A stretch of DNA of 64,000 nt from Mytilus trossulus (Eukaryota > Mollusca > Bivalvia > Mytilida > Mytilidae), in NCBI RefSeq assembly GCF_036588685.1, contig NC_086381.1, positions 65,789,436-65,853,435 of the forward strand, in the 5' to 3' direction. The notes beneath the pieces were generated by a model that was not told where the DNA came from, made no database searches, and saw nothing but the letters and a program-made list of their open reading frames with translations. Numbering within the stretch: position 1 is the first letter of the stretch; the number at the start of each line of letters is the position of its first letter. A program made the translations under genes and the position numbers. Of this stretch, positions 1 through 13,900 are shown in pieces.

Positions 1-326
1 TTTTATAGATTAAATGCATTCTTAGCTTTTATATTGTAGATCACACAAATGCTTTTTTAAAGCAGTTATTAAACTGATCATTAAAGATCCTTAGATGTAA
101 CTCTCTCCCTCGAACTGTGTCTACCCCCTCCCCTTTTTTATAGAACAAACAATTTTCAATCAATTTTAATAGCAGTCGTTGAAATATTGGATTAACAAAT
201 AACCATAGTTGAGAAGGCACCAATTGAAATACAAGAAATGACCATACTGTGTTTTAATCTTTCACAATTTATATTTCCAATGATGCAAAATTTTATCATA
301 GTCTTATTAAAAGTGTCTGGTTCAAG

Positions 327-1086
327 TACTGTGAAAGTACTTTAATTCGTGGGTATCAATTTTCGTGGTTTGAGTAATATGTACATGTTCGTGGGTTTTT
401 AAATTCGTGGTATTTATTTTTCTGAAAAAAAATTAGAAAAATTAAAGCCTTTAGAAACGAAGGTTACAAATAGTCTGAATTGAAGGAAATTGCAAAGTAA
501 ACATTGATCCTGTAAATCGTAGTGACAACACTAATTAACCTAAGATAAAGTGATCAACAGATTAAGGACCATCAAAGGTGTTAATTAGGCCATAAACATG
601 TCACCTAAAGAAATCAGTATCATAAACAAATGCTGAAAGCGTATCTACAATTGTCAAATAATTCTTATCAAAATCAAGCCCAGCATGAAATTAGTATTTT
701 CAATATGTACGAGAACTACGAGGATATAAAATGAACACGTTATCACACTTGCATATCAATACCGGAAATGTTACTTTCATCGAAAAAAACTTTTTTTACG
801 AAAATTAAAAGATCAAAAGTTGTACAGTTTAGGTTATCAAAGATTAAATGGGTATACTCCTGCATGCTGTTGTAGTTATGTGGCTGCTATTAAAGTATTC
901 TCAGATTCGAGGTTATTCAATATATTCTCTAGATCATATCAGTAGTCAAACCTTCATAGGGACCTTTCAATGTCTTAATTTGGAATAATGATTGTTTTAT
1001 TTCGTTGGACACTTAAATTCGTGGATCAAGTCATCCACGAAAACCACGAAAATTGGTACCCCACGAATAAAAGTACTTTCACAGTA
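327..1086. mobile_element. TIR-bounded non-autonomous DNA element, 760 bp
   Basis: The left end reads TACTGTGAAAGTACTTTAAT and continues TCGTGGGTATCAATTTTCG. The right end is its reverse complement with few mismatches (ACCACGAAAATTGGTACC through AAAGTACTTTCACAGTA). Both ends carry TA, as expected of a TA target duplication. No open reading frame lies inside, so this is probably a MITE. The inner motif of ATTCGTGGGTACCAATTTTCG type is shared with the shorter TACTGTGGATT elements elsewhere in the window. Confidence 0.75.
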
Positions 1087-1179
1087 ATATATATATATAT
1101 GAATATATATATATGAATTATTTTAACTTTTCTCATTTTCTTTATGTCAGCAACATGTCTAACAAAATACTAGATTCAC

Positions 1180-1362
1180 ATTAAATCCTTAACATATTGA
1201 AAACTATCATTAATCTTTAACATGTCAAAACATATCATTAAATCCTTAACATATTAAAAACTATCATTAATTTTTAACATGTCAAAACATATCATTAAAT
1301 CCTGAACATATTAAAAACTATCATATATTTTTAACATGTCAAAAACTATCATTAACATTAAA
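1180..1362. repeat. Short minisatellite, about 57 bp x 3
   Basis: Three and a bit imperfect head-to-tail copies of a unit built from AACATATTAAAAACTATCAT and TTTTTAACATGTCAAAACAT. It is AT-rich and has no coding potential. Confidence 0.8.
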
Positions 1363-1712
1363 AGGAATGTTTTCTATTAGTCTCAATGGAATTCTATAAC
1401 AAATAACTACTTTTCTTGCAAAAAAATCATTTTACATAATACATGTATACTTCATATCTAAACAATATACTATTTTTATGTACATAACAATATATATTTT
1501 TCACATATTAATACATCTATACTCTTATGTAAAATCTTTATACTTGTATAGTATAATGTGTGTTTATACATATATATGTGCGTAAGTCTGTACAACATTC
1601 TAGATTTTACAAAAACAAAAATCTGAATTATGGTCCAATATTATAACAAATCTTACACTTAGTCTTTTTACCCAGCTTTTAATTGTTTTGGTGGTCAAAG
1701 TTTAGAGTGACC

Positions 1713-1910
1713 TACTGTGGACTCATTAATAATACCTGGATTATAATTTTATGTGGACTTCAAGTGTAAAGATAAATCACGAATTTGAGCAACGAAGTTC
1801 AAATTATCTCTACGATCTTATGCAGATTTTAACAAAATCACAACACTAAAAATTTTCCTCAAACCACAAAAGCTGGTAGTCAACAGGCGAAAATAAATGA
1901 ATCCACAGTA
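1713..1910. mobile_element. MITE of the TACTGTGGATT family
   Basis: About 200 bp bounded by TACTGTGGACTCATTAATAA on the left and AAATAAATGAATCCACAGTA on the right, which are imperfect inverted repeats. Related copies lie at about 41978-42190 and 49914-50124, with half-copies near 7740-7990, 33820 and 47525. Confidence 0.6.
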
Positions 1911-2798
1911 TCATAAACGGATGAAAACAATAGATCTCTCTTTCTACCACATTTCTGATGATACCCTGAGAGCGTTAATGTAAGGGCTGCTAACTTTGGG
2001 TGAGTCAAAATGACCACCAGATCTGCATAGTATGTAACTATTCCTGGGCAGTTTTTAGCCAAACACCAGTTTAATCTGAGATCTGTTCAATAGAGGCATT
2101 CACTGGTCCAGGGAAAGCACATTGAAATCAAATACATGATAGCATAGTGAAAAAGTGAAAGAAATTCATTAATTGCCTCCACATTTTTTACTTAATTGCT
2201 AGTGCTTTTGGTCAGTTCCACAGTCTGCACGGTTAGCCACAAGTCCCATGCCCCAGACTAGTAAAATTTCATTCGGACTTGTAAAATTTTGCAACATTTT
2301 GTTTGGCCCAATAAGAAAAATGTCACAATATTGGTCTTTGGACTAGTAGTTGAAAAGGTTTTTGGTGCAGACTGGTTCCATCTCATGTTTCCACCAAATA
2401 GACCTGTTATTTTTTAGTCATGTAGGGTTTTCTATTTGAAGTAGCTATTTCTTGATGGTTCATGTACAATAAAATTTATATGGTAATTCTGCATATGTCA
2501 ATGATTAAATTATTTACAGTTACTGTATACAAACAAATCAATCTGTCTTGCAGTGACAAAAATCATATTTCACTTCCTAAGGGAAACAACTCTCTCCTTA
2601 CGAAAGGGAAATAACTCATGTCAAAACTTGTTGGCATCAAAGACCTGAAGAAATATACAATAATATTTACAAAAAGAGATCTGATATCAACTGAATGAAA
2701 TACCATTTGCAATGTACACTTTCTATTTACATAATTATTCTAGGTTAGAATCTTAACACATTAATAACAAACTAAAACAATGACAGCACTAAGATGCA

Positions 2799-3030
2799 AG
2801 GGTTATTCCATTAAATTGTATATTGAAGGGTTGGAAAGGATGTTTCATTTTTTGAACATTGGTCATTGGTTAATTATGGTTGTTTATTCAAAGTGTAAAT
2901 ATAATAGGAAACCATCTACTATATACATTCTGTAAGCAAAAACATTCAAAAAAAGTTTTTGGGTTGTGAGGGGGGGGGATTTTTATAGACCCTTCATATT
3001 CTCCTACATGCAATTTAATGGAATAACCCT
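2799..3030. mobile_element. MITE with about 20-bp perfect inverted ends
   Basis: The left end AGGGTTATTCCATTAAATTG is the exact reverse complement of the right end CAATTTAATGGAATAACCCT. A second matching block (GAAGGG near 2825 and CCCTTC near 2990) extends the arms. The interior has no open frame. A run of nine Gs sits at about 2971. Confidence 0.75.
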
Positions 3031-4982
3031 GTAACAATGTTTCTAAGTTCTCATCATCTTTTCAACTTCATTTTTTATAATCTTAAAATTAAAGAAAAGT
3101 GTACTATCAGGCCTCTACATTATCATTTTTTCTTACTTGTCCCTTCGGACAAGTTGCAAGAAAATCAACTTGTCCGAACTCATAACTCACTTGTCCGAAT
3201 TTATAATTGAAAATTCTCCATATTGATTATACGTCATGTTATATGCAATAATAACACTTGCCCTTTGGTTGTACCTAATAAAGATCAATAAAGGGAGCAT
3301 TTTGTTATGTTATATGAATACTACATCAAAATTCATTTTATTATTTCAGACTGAAGGATATTTTGCAAGACTGAGCTCTCTAACACATTGTCACTATCAT
3401 GTGTCGTTCATTAAATCATATCTCTTCCCATACCACTAGGTTCTCCTATTCATGGACCTATATTCATTCTGAAGTGGTGGTATGGTTTAAATATACCTGG
3501 CACCTTGTTTGCAAATAAATCTTTTTTAATTTATTGATGGTGCCAAACAAGATTTTACAATTTGTCTTGATTTTTACATACATTGATATATGATCATGAA
3601 GTACATAAAACATTTTAGTAAAACATCTGCCTTTTTAGATTTTATCTAATTTTTCCATCTTAACTTATTATTTTAACTAATAGATCTTATTAAATAATAC
3701 CTTTTTAAATTTAGTATTATGCCTAAAAGCAAAATCAAATGAAACAAACTTTAATTTAAAATTTTAAAGTTAAGGTAAAACTCCATATCATGCATATGGA
3801 GGTGCTCCTAATTCAAGAGGCTTATACTAAGAAGAAACATTTACATTTGGTTTCCTTCCCCTTACTTATTTTCCCCTGGTCAATGGCTGCCAGCATGTTC
3901 AAATACGTTCAATCAGAGACATAATATACAAGTTTATATGTCTCTGGTTCAGTCCACGAATATTTATTTCATTTTGTATGATCAATAAAACAATCATTCA
4001 TATTTTTAGGAATGTATAAGTCTTGAATTTGATCTATTAACATCTGACATTGATTTTTTTACTTGTCCCATCGGACAAGTAGTATGATGAATCTACTTGC
4101 CCGACACCTATTTCCACTTGTCCCGGACAATCGGACAAACGGTAATGTCGAGCCCTGACTATTAAGCTGCAATAGTGAAAACCACCCACTTCAGTCTTCA
4201 AAATGAACAAAAAAAGGATGAAAATCTAGAAATAATTTTACCTACATGTAAAATTAGCTATAAAGTTATGATCTATATATGTATCAAATACACAATAAGT
4301 TAAATAATCCTTTTAGGGCTAAAGGTAGCCATTATATCTATTTCATAAATTCATCTATTCATAATAGCATTTACAATTACATTGCACATAACAGTTTGAT
4401 TAAAATAATGAAACTATAGAAATCTCATATAGAAATCTGATTGAAAAAAGGCTGGTTTAAAAATGTTAACAAATGTTTGTCTACTAAGCTTATTTTTAGC
4501 CCCCAAACAGCTTTTCTCCCTCTTACATCAGAATCAAATTCAATTCTTTTTTAAATTAATTATAAACATGAAAAAAATATGTTATAATGAGACTTTGCTC
4601 CATGTGGAGAATGGATTTCAAAACAAATTTTGCAATATTGTATATTTAAAATAACATATATCCTGCAACATTTAAACTATATGCAAATTGTAAGAAAACT
4701 ACAAATGTATACAAACATTGCAACAAATGTAAATAAATTCTTTTCCCTATGCAATATATTGACTTTTTCGAGAAAAAAAGTTTTTACATCCTGGTTTTTC
4801 CTGTTTTTCTTGTCCAACATCAGCAATACCTCCTTAACAAATTTCTTTTTTTCTAAAGAACATCTGCCACAGATTTAAATCCTGTCTTCAGTATGAGACA
4901 ATAAAAGCAGTACAAAAGACACTTAGAAATAAGAATATCATACTAAAATCTGTGCAATTAAATAACGATGACACTTTTTATA

Positions 4983-7900
4983 CTACAATAAATGGTGTGG
5001 TCCATTAACAGGTGACGTAGGCGTGCTCTGGTTTTGCTGTGATCGTAGTTTTATCCTTGTATGTGGTTTTGTTAGGCACCATAACAAGTCCCTGTACTGC
5101 CCTGGCCAAGTATAAACGTATGTGTGTTGCAACCATTGTGGAATGTCAACTTCAGTGCAACCCTCAAACAAAAGGGGAATAACTCTGGAATTTTTATTTC
5201 CGTTCTGCTTAAGTTCAGCCAACATCAGGCTATAAATATACTGAATATGTAGTTCCTTGTCGTCTATTTGACTCTCACATTCATACATATCAATCTCTGT
5301 TTTGTACTGCTCCGACACACACATGAGAATGAAATCAGCCTGTGAAAAAAAAGATTAATAGCATTAACTGTTTGCAAACCAATTTTGTTGTTGTTGTTGC
5401 CAAGGAGGTAACTATGATTTTAGGGTGCTATGAAATAACCATTGGTCTAATTTTAAACCTATTAGTTGTTGTTAGTTGTTTTTTCTGTCTTTAAGCTTCG
5501 TCTTTTGGTGATTTTGATGCTGATGACAGATGCTTGTTATTTACAGCATGAAAGATTATACAGACCCCCGCCTGTTGTGTTACCTCGAAATGTCTTTTGG
5601 TTTATTGTGGTGGTCTCTTACTTTTTCATTGTCATATACCACAGCTCTCATTCTACAAGTATCTAGTGCATAAATAAACAGCTGCGCCATGAGAGCATAA
5701 TACGCCCGACGCCTTGTGTGGAGGTTTTATGCAATAATCATAAATAGTTTCTGTTTTTGAGATACGGCGCCACATGTGAAACCCCCCTTCTTTTTTTTTT
5801 ACAAAATACTCAATAACTCAAAAATAAAATTTTGAATCATCACCAAAAAATATACAGATCTTAAGATTAATATAACAAGGAAGTGTGTAAAGTTTTAAGC
5901 AATAATCATAAATCTATTTTGAGAAACAGCGTCATGTAAAAAAATCTTCCCCTTTTTTACAAAATACTCAACAACTCAAAAATAAAATTTTGAATCATCA
6001 CCAAAAAGTATACAGATCTTAAGATTATTATAACTAAGAAGTGTGTAAAGTTTTAAGCAAATTGCAATAATCAAAAATCGTTTTTTGAGATACAGTGTGA
6101 CATGTGAAAAAAACACCCCCTGTTTTAGTTACAAAGTGCAGTAACTCAAAAAGTTTTAATCTTATTTTCACCAAAAAGTATACAGATCATTTGACCATCA
6201 TAAGAAACAACTATATAAAGTTTAATGAAATTTGAATAAGTCATTCTCATGTTACAATGCAACATGTTTACGCCAGACAGACAGACAGACGGACGGACGC
6301 AGGACATTTGTATACCATAAAACGTCCCGTCAAAATTTCGAAGGGTGTACAAAATTATATGTTTGGTATTTCTGATGAGTTTTTTATTCAAATGTAATGT
6401 GATAATAAACAACCTGCTATACTTATTAATGAAACAGGAAGTTGATGAGAGATGTAAGCAATAAAGCATCACATGGTATGCTGACCAGACATAAAATTTC
6501 GACTAATTTCTTAGATTACCTAAGCTATATTTGGCAAAACTTTAAGAAATGGTCCTCAATGCTCTTCAACTTAGTACTTTATTTGGTCTTTTTAACTTAT
6601 TTGGATTTGAGCATAACTGATGAGTCTTTTGTAGACGAAACGCACGTCTGGCTTATATACAAAATTTAGTCCTGGTATCTATGATGAGTTTATTTCTATA
6701 CTTAATATGAAGATTGATAGCAGATTTCAGGAAGCTGAATATAAAGGTCCCTCGTCATGCCTCAGAACACCACTGTTTATATCTGTAGTGATTATTGATA
6801 TCTTATGTCTGTTATCAAGGTAATATAACAGATGATTTTAGTCTTCAAAAATAAAATTGAAAATGGCTGTATTCAAGGTCAATTACTATAAAATTCAGAA
6901 TGGAAATGGTGAATGTGTCAAAGAGACAACAAGCATAGAGCAGAAGACTATAAATGTTTTATAATTTGTAAAGGAACAAACCAGATATCTTATTTGCTTG
7001 CTATTCTATTTATGCTTATCAATAGCAGAAAACAGCTTAAAACTTGAGAAGAAATGTCCCTCGTCACCTTATTATTAATATAACATACCTCATTGTACCG
7101 ATGAGCACACCAGTCTTGTCGGTTTAACATCTGTTCCTGCGGCATTCTTTTGTCAAACATATCCATACAGCATGTGAAACCATTTTTCTCCAGACATCGA
7201 CATAAGTTTAACACTTTTTGTATGTGTTTTTTACTATCTCCAGCATAGGTTACAAATACCCTGATATGTTTGAAAGCTACAACAGAAACAATAAAATGTA
7301 ATTTGTTATGGATTTCTTATGAAATTAATACATCATATGCATCAGATATCAGAATGGAAGTTCTTATCATTGCCATACTCACCCAGTTTATAAAAGTTCG
7401 CAATAATTTCTGTTTTTACAGTAGAAGGAACTTCTAATTCAATTTAATCAACTACTTTTGTGGATACTTTGTTTCCCATTTAGCCCTTTCTAGCCAATTT
7501 CATGGCAATTTAGTTTCGTGATTCTCAAATTAAATTGATGTAGTTAAGTAAGGAAACATGAGAGTTTTACATATATATTCGAGACGATAAAATATTTGCA
7601 ATATTTTTCTACTTGCGAAATTGATTTATAGTGTTATGTCTATAATACTTCTGGGGGACAGTTGGTTTCTCCCGGTACTTCAGGTTCCTTCACCAATAAA
7701 ATGTGAGGAAAGATGCGTAAAATAATCAATCAATCAACCTTAATCCATGAAAATTTGTAACAACACAAAATATTTGAATCCACAGTACATATATACTATT
7801 CAAAATTTGTGCTAATTTCTATCAGTCTTATCCTCACTCAAATAATTTCTTTACAGCATGAAAATAAATACTTACTGTGGATTCATTTATTTTGTGGGTA

Positions 7901-10900
7901 CCAATTTTTGTGTTTTGAAAAAACTTGAATATTTGAATTTGTGGTTTTGTCGAGGTCAACAAACAACCCAATGGCAAATTTGTTGAAACTATATGAATAT
8001 GCTGGTGACAAATAAAACAACTAAATTTACAAGATGTTTACAATACTTTAAACACTTCCATACCTTTTCTATATTCTGCTGGTTTCATGTCATTAGGAAC
8101 TGACACAGAATATTTTAGTATAGACGGTCTGTCCTTTGGTGGCAAGGAAGGGTGAGAAAATTGTCTGTTGCGTAGTGGAAATGTCCGAGATTCCTCACGT
8201 TCCATCCTTCTCTGTGGCACTGGCTGATAACTATGCAGATGAAAATCCAGTATAGGTTGTCCATTTTGATATGGAAGTTTATGATTGGCACTCACAGGAG
8301 TCGGAACCTTAAAGGTTGGATCTTTGTTCTGACCTCGTCTCTCCTGATCGTATTCTTGCTGATTTTTCTCTTGCATCAAATTATTATAAACGGTGCCTGG
8401 CATATATAGGTTTGAGTTAGTAAAATGGTCAAGTTGAGCAAGTGGGATAGATCCTCCTGAGCCTGATGCTGGACTTGGACTGGGACTGGCAAATTGTTCC
8501 CCTCTTGATATATTTAATCGCAGGTCCAATCGTTTGGGATGTACAGGGGGACTTTCCCCCTCTTGACCCTCCATACGATTAGTGTTCAATGGTCTCTTAA
8601 TGATATTACGATAATTCTGTTCCCGCTGAATACCTGCTGCAAGCGGCTGTCCTTCTTCTGGTGGATACTCCTCAGACATCATTTCGATGTCTGATGAAGA
8701 ATATGTGTCACTAGGATCAACATGAACGATTTTCGATGCACTTTCCTGAATCCGTTCCTGATTCCGTAAAATAGGATGATTATATGTCTCTGTAGGACTT
8801 CTACAATTGTTTGTACATGTATAAGACGATGAAGTAACATTATAATCCTTGGTCTGGTTGCTGGAACGTGAAACAGCTGTGTCCCCATTTCTCGATAAGT
8901 CATTGTATACCATTGAGTGGTATGGGGAGGTTACACTGTTCAGATGATATTGTGAATGTGGGTAATTAGGTGGATTGCAGTGTGCTGGTGGTGGTGTGGG
9001 GAAAACTGCTTGCCGTGGGTAACCTAAACTTTCATGACGGGTACTTGGTTCATAGCAAGAGTTCTGCCTTGGCATTCTGTGCCGCTGCATTTCATTTTTG
9101 CTAACTCTGTATTTTTCACAGATATCTGACAAAGAAAAAAAGAAAAGTTACATTAAAGAATATCCTTGAAACAATTTTTTCATGATGTAACACTAAATAT
9201 ATTGTGCTGTTTTATTTATTTTCATGATGTAACACTAAATATATTGTGCTGTTTTATTTATTTTCATGATGTAACACTAAATATATTGTGCTGTTTTATT
9301 TATTTTCATGATGTAACACTAAATATATTGTACTGTTTTATTTATTATCATGATGTAACACTGAATATATTGTGCTGTTTTATTTATTTTCATGATGTAA
9401 CACTGAATATATTGTGCTGTTTTATTTATTTTCATGATTTAACACTAAATATATTGTGCTGTTTTATTTATTTTCATGATGTAACATTAAATATATTGTG
9501 CTGTTTTATTTATTATCATGATGTAACACTGAATATATTGTGCTGTTTTATTTATTTTCATGATGTAACACTGAATATATTGTGCTGTTTTATTTATTTT
9601 CATGATGTAACACTAAATATATTGTGCTGTTTTATTTATTTTCATGCTCACAATTATAAAAATTTATCTTCATGTGTTCTTATTCTACAAGTTTTAGGGG
9701 GTGTTTTTTTAATAACCTTTATCTTCAAGCGTTATACTTGCTAACTTATATATCGTGAAGGTCAATTATTTTTATACACTACATGTCTTGGTCATTTGGT
9801 CACTTGGAGAAAGTGATCTCATTGGCAATCATACCACATTTCCTGATTCAATAAGATTATACAAAATCTCTTGATGTAGATATTTCTGGAACCCGAGCAA
9901 ATACTTGGGCCCAACCTTCGGTTCTCTACAATGCATGTTTTTTTTATACCACAAATTGATGTTTATCCATTGTCATTATAATTAGGCTGCTGAATTTAGG
10001 CATTCCCGGAGATGTTTTCTTCCAATAATTCAATACTAGCAAGACAATCTTCTGATAAAATTTAATTTGTTGTTAAGCTATATTTTTTGTAAGTAAATTT
10101 TGATACAAGAAGTTATTCTTCATTTAGAATTGGTTAAAACAGTGATATATATCACTTTCAGCTTATCATGCTTTTAGGTATATAACTAGTCTATGATTGA
10201 CAAAGGGAAGTACTTTTTTTAAAAAGATAATTATAACAGAATCAAATGAAATTGGTAATTGACAATCAAGTATTGTTTAGACAATTTCAATAATGAATTT
10301 GTAAAGGAATTGAACAGAGACACTAAAGATATGCATCAGCCTCTAATTATGTCTGCTCCCCCCTTTTTTGTTAATATGACAACAATCTGGTATCTTCAAA
10401 TTTCTATCAAGAAATGAGGGGCTAGATAGGAGGATAGTTAGTGGGTGTATTTTTCTTTTCTATGTAGTTGCTTTTATCATCTATTATTCACAATTCTGTT
10501 AACCCCATCCAGACCCTCATTAAGGAATCAAAATACATATTAATACCAGGTATGTGTTCCTCTAGAGCCTCTACAGCATCTTCTCGCTCCATGTCTACCA
10601 ACGCTGTCCTTACTGCTCCTACAGAATTCCCATTACGTTTTATGTAATCTTCAAATAACTTCAGAGTATTTCGACCATGAAGACTTTGTCGGCAATCAAG
10701 GTTCTGAAAATAGAAAAAAATAAAAATTTACATTTTGACTTAATATTCTTCAAAGTATTTCGACCATGAAGACTTTTTCAGCAATCAAGGTTCTAAAAAT
10801 AGAAAAAAATAAAATTTACAGTTTGATTAAATATCAATGGACCACTAACTTTCGAGTTATGTGCTCCAGCGGAAAAGTTCGTAAATTATGCACACTTTTA

Positions 10901-13900
10901 TTATGTCATTAACCAGAAAGAGGGAATCACTTAGTAAACATGTTAAAGTTCATCAAGCATCTTCGAGACAGTCATTATGCAGGATAAACTAGAAATGATG
11001 TTTGTTCGGTAGGTAGTTATTCACAATTCCCTAATGACAGCATTATTGATAAGATATTATGAGAATTTGCAGAATATTTTGTGCAATATAGCCACAAATT
11101 TTTCTAACCACTCACTCAACATGGAAAGGAAGAGTTGATGCCCCTTAACTGTCAACACATAGTTGAAGTTCACTAAAACCAATTTTTTTTACGAAAAGGC
11201 AACAAAATAGAAAGCTGTCTATAGCTTTTTTTTCAACCATGAATTTATTTATTACGAAATTAAGTTATATGATTCAAGACTGACTTAAAAGCAACTAACA
11301 GCATGAGGTCACCAATAGTTCTTCAACAAAGTAAAAAGATCCAGCACCCAGAGTTGGTCTTCAGTTAAATCTATTTATATCATAAATTTTTATAAAAATC
11401 TGCATAAAGGTATATTTGCTTGAGATGATAGAATATTTTGCTCAATTTTGTATTTCCCTAAAAACTATTTGATATTGCGAACATGGTCTTAAAATTTGTA
11501 CATGTATGTTAACTACATATAGCCCTAAACTTTGTATGTAAACTACATATGACCCTAAAATATATATGTAAACAACATCTAGATAAATATTGTTATTTAC
11601 ATATATGTCAGTGGTGGTGCACGGTGGCCATAAATCAACAGGGTCCAAAATTTAAAATGGACCCTGGGTCCATTCTGTGATGTGTATATGTCATTTAGTT
11701 CCTTTCATAAACATGCTAAACTGAATTTAAAATGCCTGTCTTAAGTCATGACCCTTGTCTGTCATGTCAGTACCATCTTAAGTGTTAAAAGTACACTGGT
11801 TTTTACCCTAGGAATTATTTCAAAAAAGGGGGTGCGTTGCTACATTGTTCTTTTTACTTTTTCAGGCCAAATTCCTTTCTCCATCGCTGCCTGGGAGATC
11901 CTGTATGTCATATTCTAATGTTGTTGGTTTTTTTTTAAATTGATTAAGAGCAGTTCTTTGATTGTATCTGTTAATTCATTAACATCAATTTTAGACTCAG
12001 GATCCAGTGGCAGATCCAGGGGGAGGATTCCAGGGGTTGGAAACCCCCCTTTTTTTGGGACAATCAATGCATTTGAATGAGGACAATATAGTTGGAACAC
12101 CCCCCCCCCCTTTTCTTTTTTGTCCTGGGTTGGGGACCCCCCCTCTTTTAAAATGGCTGGATCTGCCCCTGGGATCGTATAGAGCTTAAAAAATTATAAT
12201 CACCTGGCTAATATTGTTCTATATGTTACCCTAAAGAGTTGGGTTTTTTGTTGGGTTGCTTCCTCATTGACAATTTCCTTCTTTTATTTATAATGCACAT
12301 ATTATTAGTACAATAATTTAACTTAGAAAGACAAGTTAAATCTACAGTGTAAGACATTTTTACAAAATCTAGTTGAATTGGAGTAAGTCAGGGGTAAACA
12401 ATAGTAATATACTGGAATTATTGTGTTTTTATTACATGTGATTTTGTTTATAGGATGTACAAACAATTCTTAAGTGTTTATTAAAAATTTATATATTTGA
12501 TTTTTTTTTCAATAAAACAAATTCATAACATTTTTGAACTTTTCTAATTAATAACAAAACTTATGAGTACATAAACAAACAATTATTTAAATTTATTACA
12601 AATTTAAATATTAAAAAAAAAATCAATTTGTAATTATTCAAAAACATGACACCCTATTGCACTACTCACGTAAAAGTCTGTCATTGCGAATATGAAATGT
12701 GCTTTATATAATTTCCTGGTTTACAAATCAAATTCATATTTATCTTACCTGGAAAAATATAACAGCTTGCACAGGTGAAAATATAATTATAAACATACAA
12801 ATGCATGTTTTTCTGAGTAATTATTACATGTGTATTGGCAGGAGGTCAGAATCTGAGGTCAAAAGGTCATACAAGTTTATACCTAGGGATGTTTGCATCA
12901 CGAATTATTTTCCGACAATGTTGCCTAAAGGATCAAATAGTACAAGAAATGTTTGGTGGTTATAATATTGAATCTAGTAAAACATTTATTAAATATTATC
13001 CTTCAACTTATTAATCTATTACGCTTGATGCAAAGATTGATGTAAAACAAAACTGAGACATAATAATGTTGCAACTGTACCAACAAGATTCACATTTATT
13101 TATAGAAAAATTGGTTTTTCTTCTGACAACAAGGAATTAATTGAATCTGAAATAATTTTGAATTCTGGAAAGTTTATGAGAAATTTATGATGAAAACTAA
13201 CCCAACTAAATAGGGTTAGCCATGCGCCCATGGCTAAGGGGGGTTAGTTAGTTCATACTGAAATGATAGTGAAAGTAAAATTGAAACCCTATTTAGCATG
13301 TGTTTAGTTGGGTTAGTTTTCATCATACATTTCTAATCAATTTTCCCGAATTCATAATTATTCCAGATCCAAATAATTCCTTGTTTGACCAATAAAACTG
13401 GGATAAATCTTATAAATGTCTGAAGCAAAAATCTCTGGTCACTTGTAGAAACAGACTTGTTGCAGGGGCAACTTGAAAAAAAAACCATGGATGCCCCATT
13501 GGCACTATAAGTTTCTATGTTCAGTGGACCGTGAACTCTAATTTGGCATCAAAATATCACAAGGAACATGTGTAATAAGTTTCAAGTTGATTGGACTTCA
13601 ACTTCATCAAAAACTACCTTGACCAAATACTTTAACCTGAAGCAGGACAGACGGACACACGGACGGACAATCGGACGAACAAACAGACAGATGAATGGAC
13701 GCACAGACCAGAAAATATAATGCCCATAAATGGGGAATAAAAAGAAGAATGTGTATGTGGACAAGAATGCACCTGCTCAAGCTTTGCAACAAAAATGGGA
13801 AGGTTGGACTGATAGATGGACAGACAAAGGTAAAACTAAATGTTCTCATCACAACAGTGGAATTGAAAATCTTTATCCTCCCTTTTAAAAATGAAACTTA

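Larger units (their letters stand above)
1..4982. other. Non-coding repeat-rich DNA downstream of the death-SEFIR gene
   Basis: No convincing exon is seen on either strand. Besides the elements listed separately, the stretch holds an (AT)n run at about 1088-1110 and two degenerate copies (about 3133-3206 and 4059-4157) of a repeat rich in ACTTGTCC/TCGGACAAG. The part next to 4982 should include the 3' UTR of the minus-strand gene, but I could not fix its polyadenylation site. Confidence 0.6.

Noticed and set aside
9177..9645. CRISPR-like regular array
   Set aside because: Units are contiguous with no spacers and the genome is animal; it is a minisatellite.
9166..9744. 192-codon plus-strand open frame with 14-residue repeats
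   Set aside because: It is a by-product of the 42-bp minisatellite (unit divisible by three, no stop in that frame), and sits in an intron of the opposite-strand gene.
12007..12189. Plus-strand frame with PPPPFLFCPG
   Set aside because: It is the translation of a MITE with poly-C runs.
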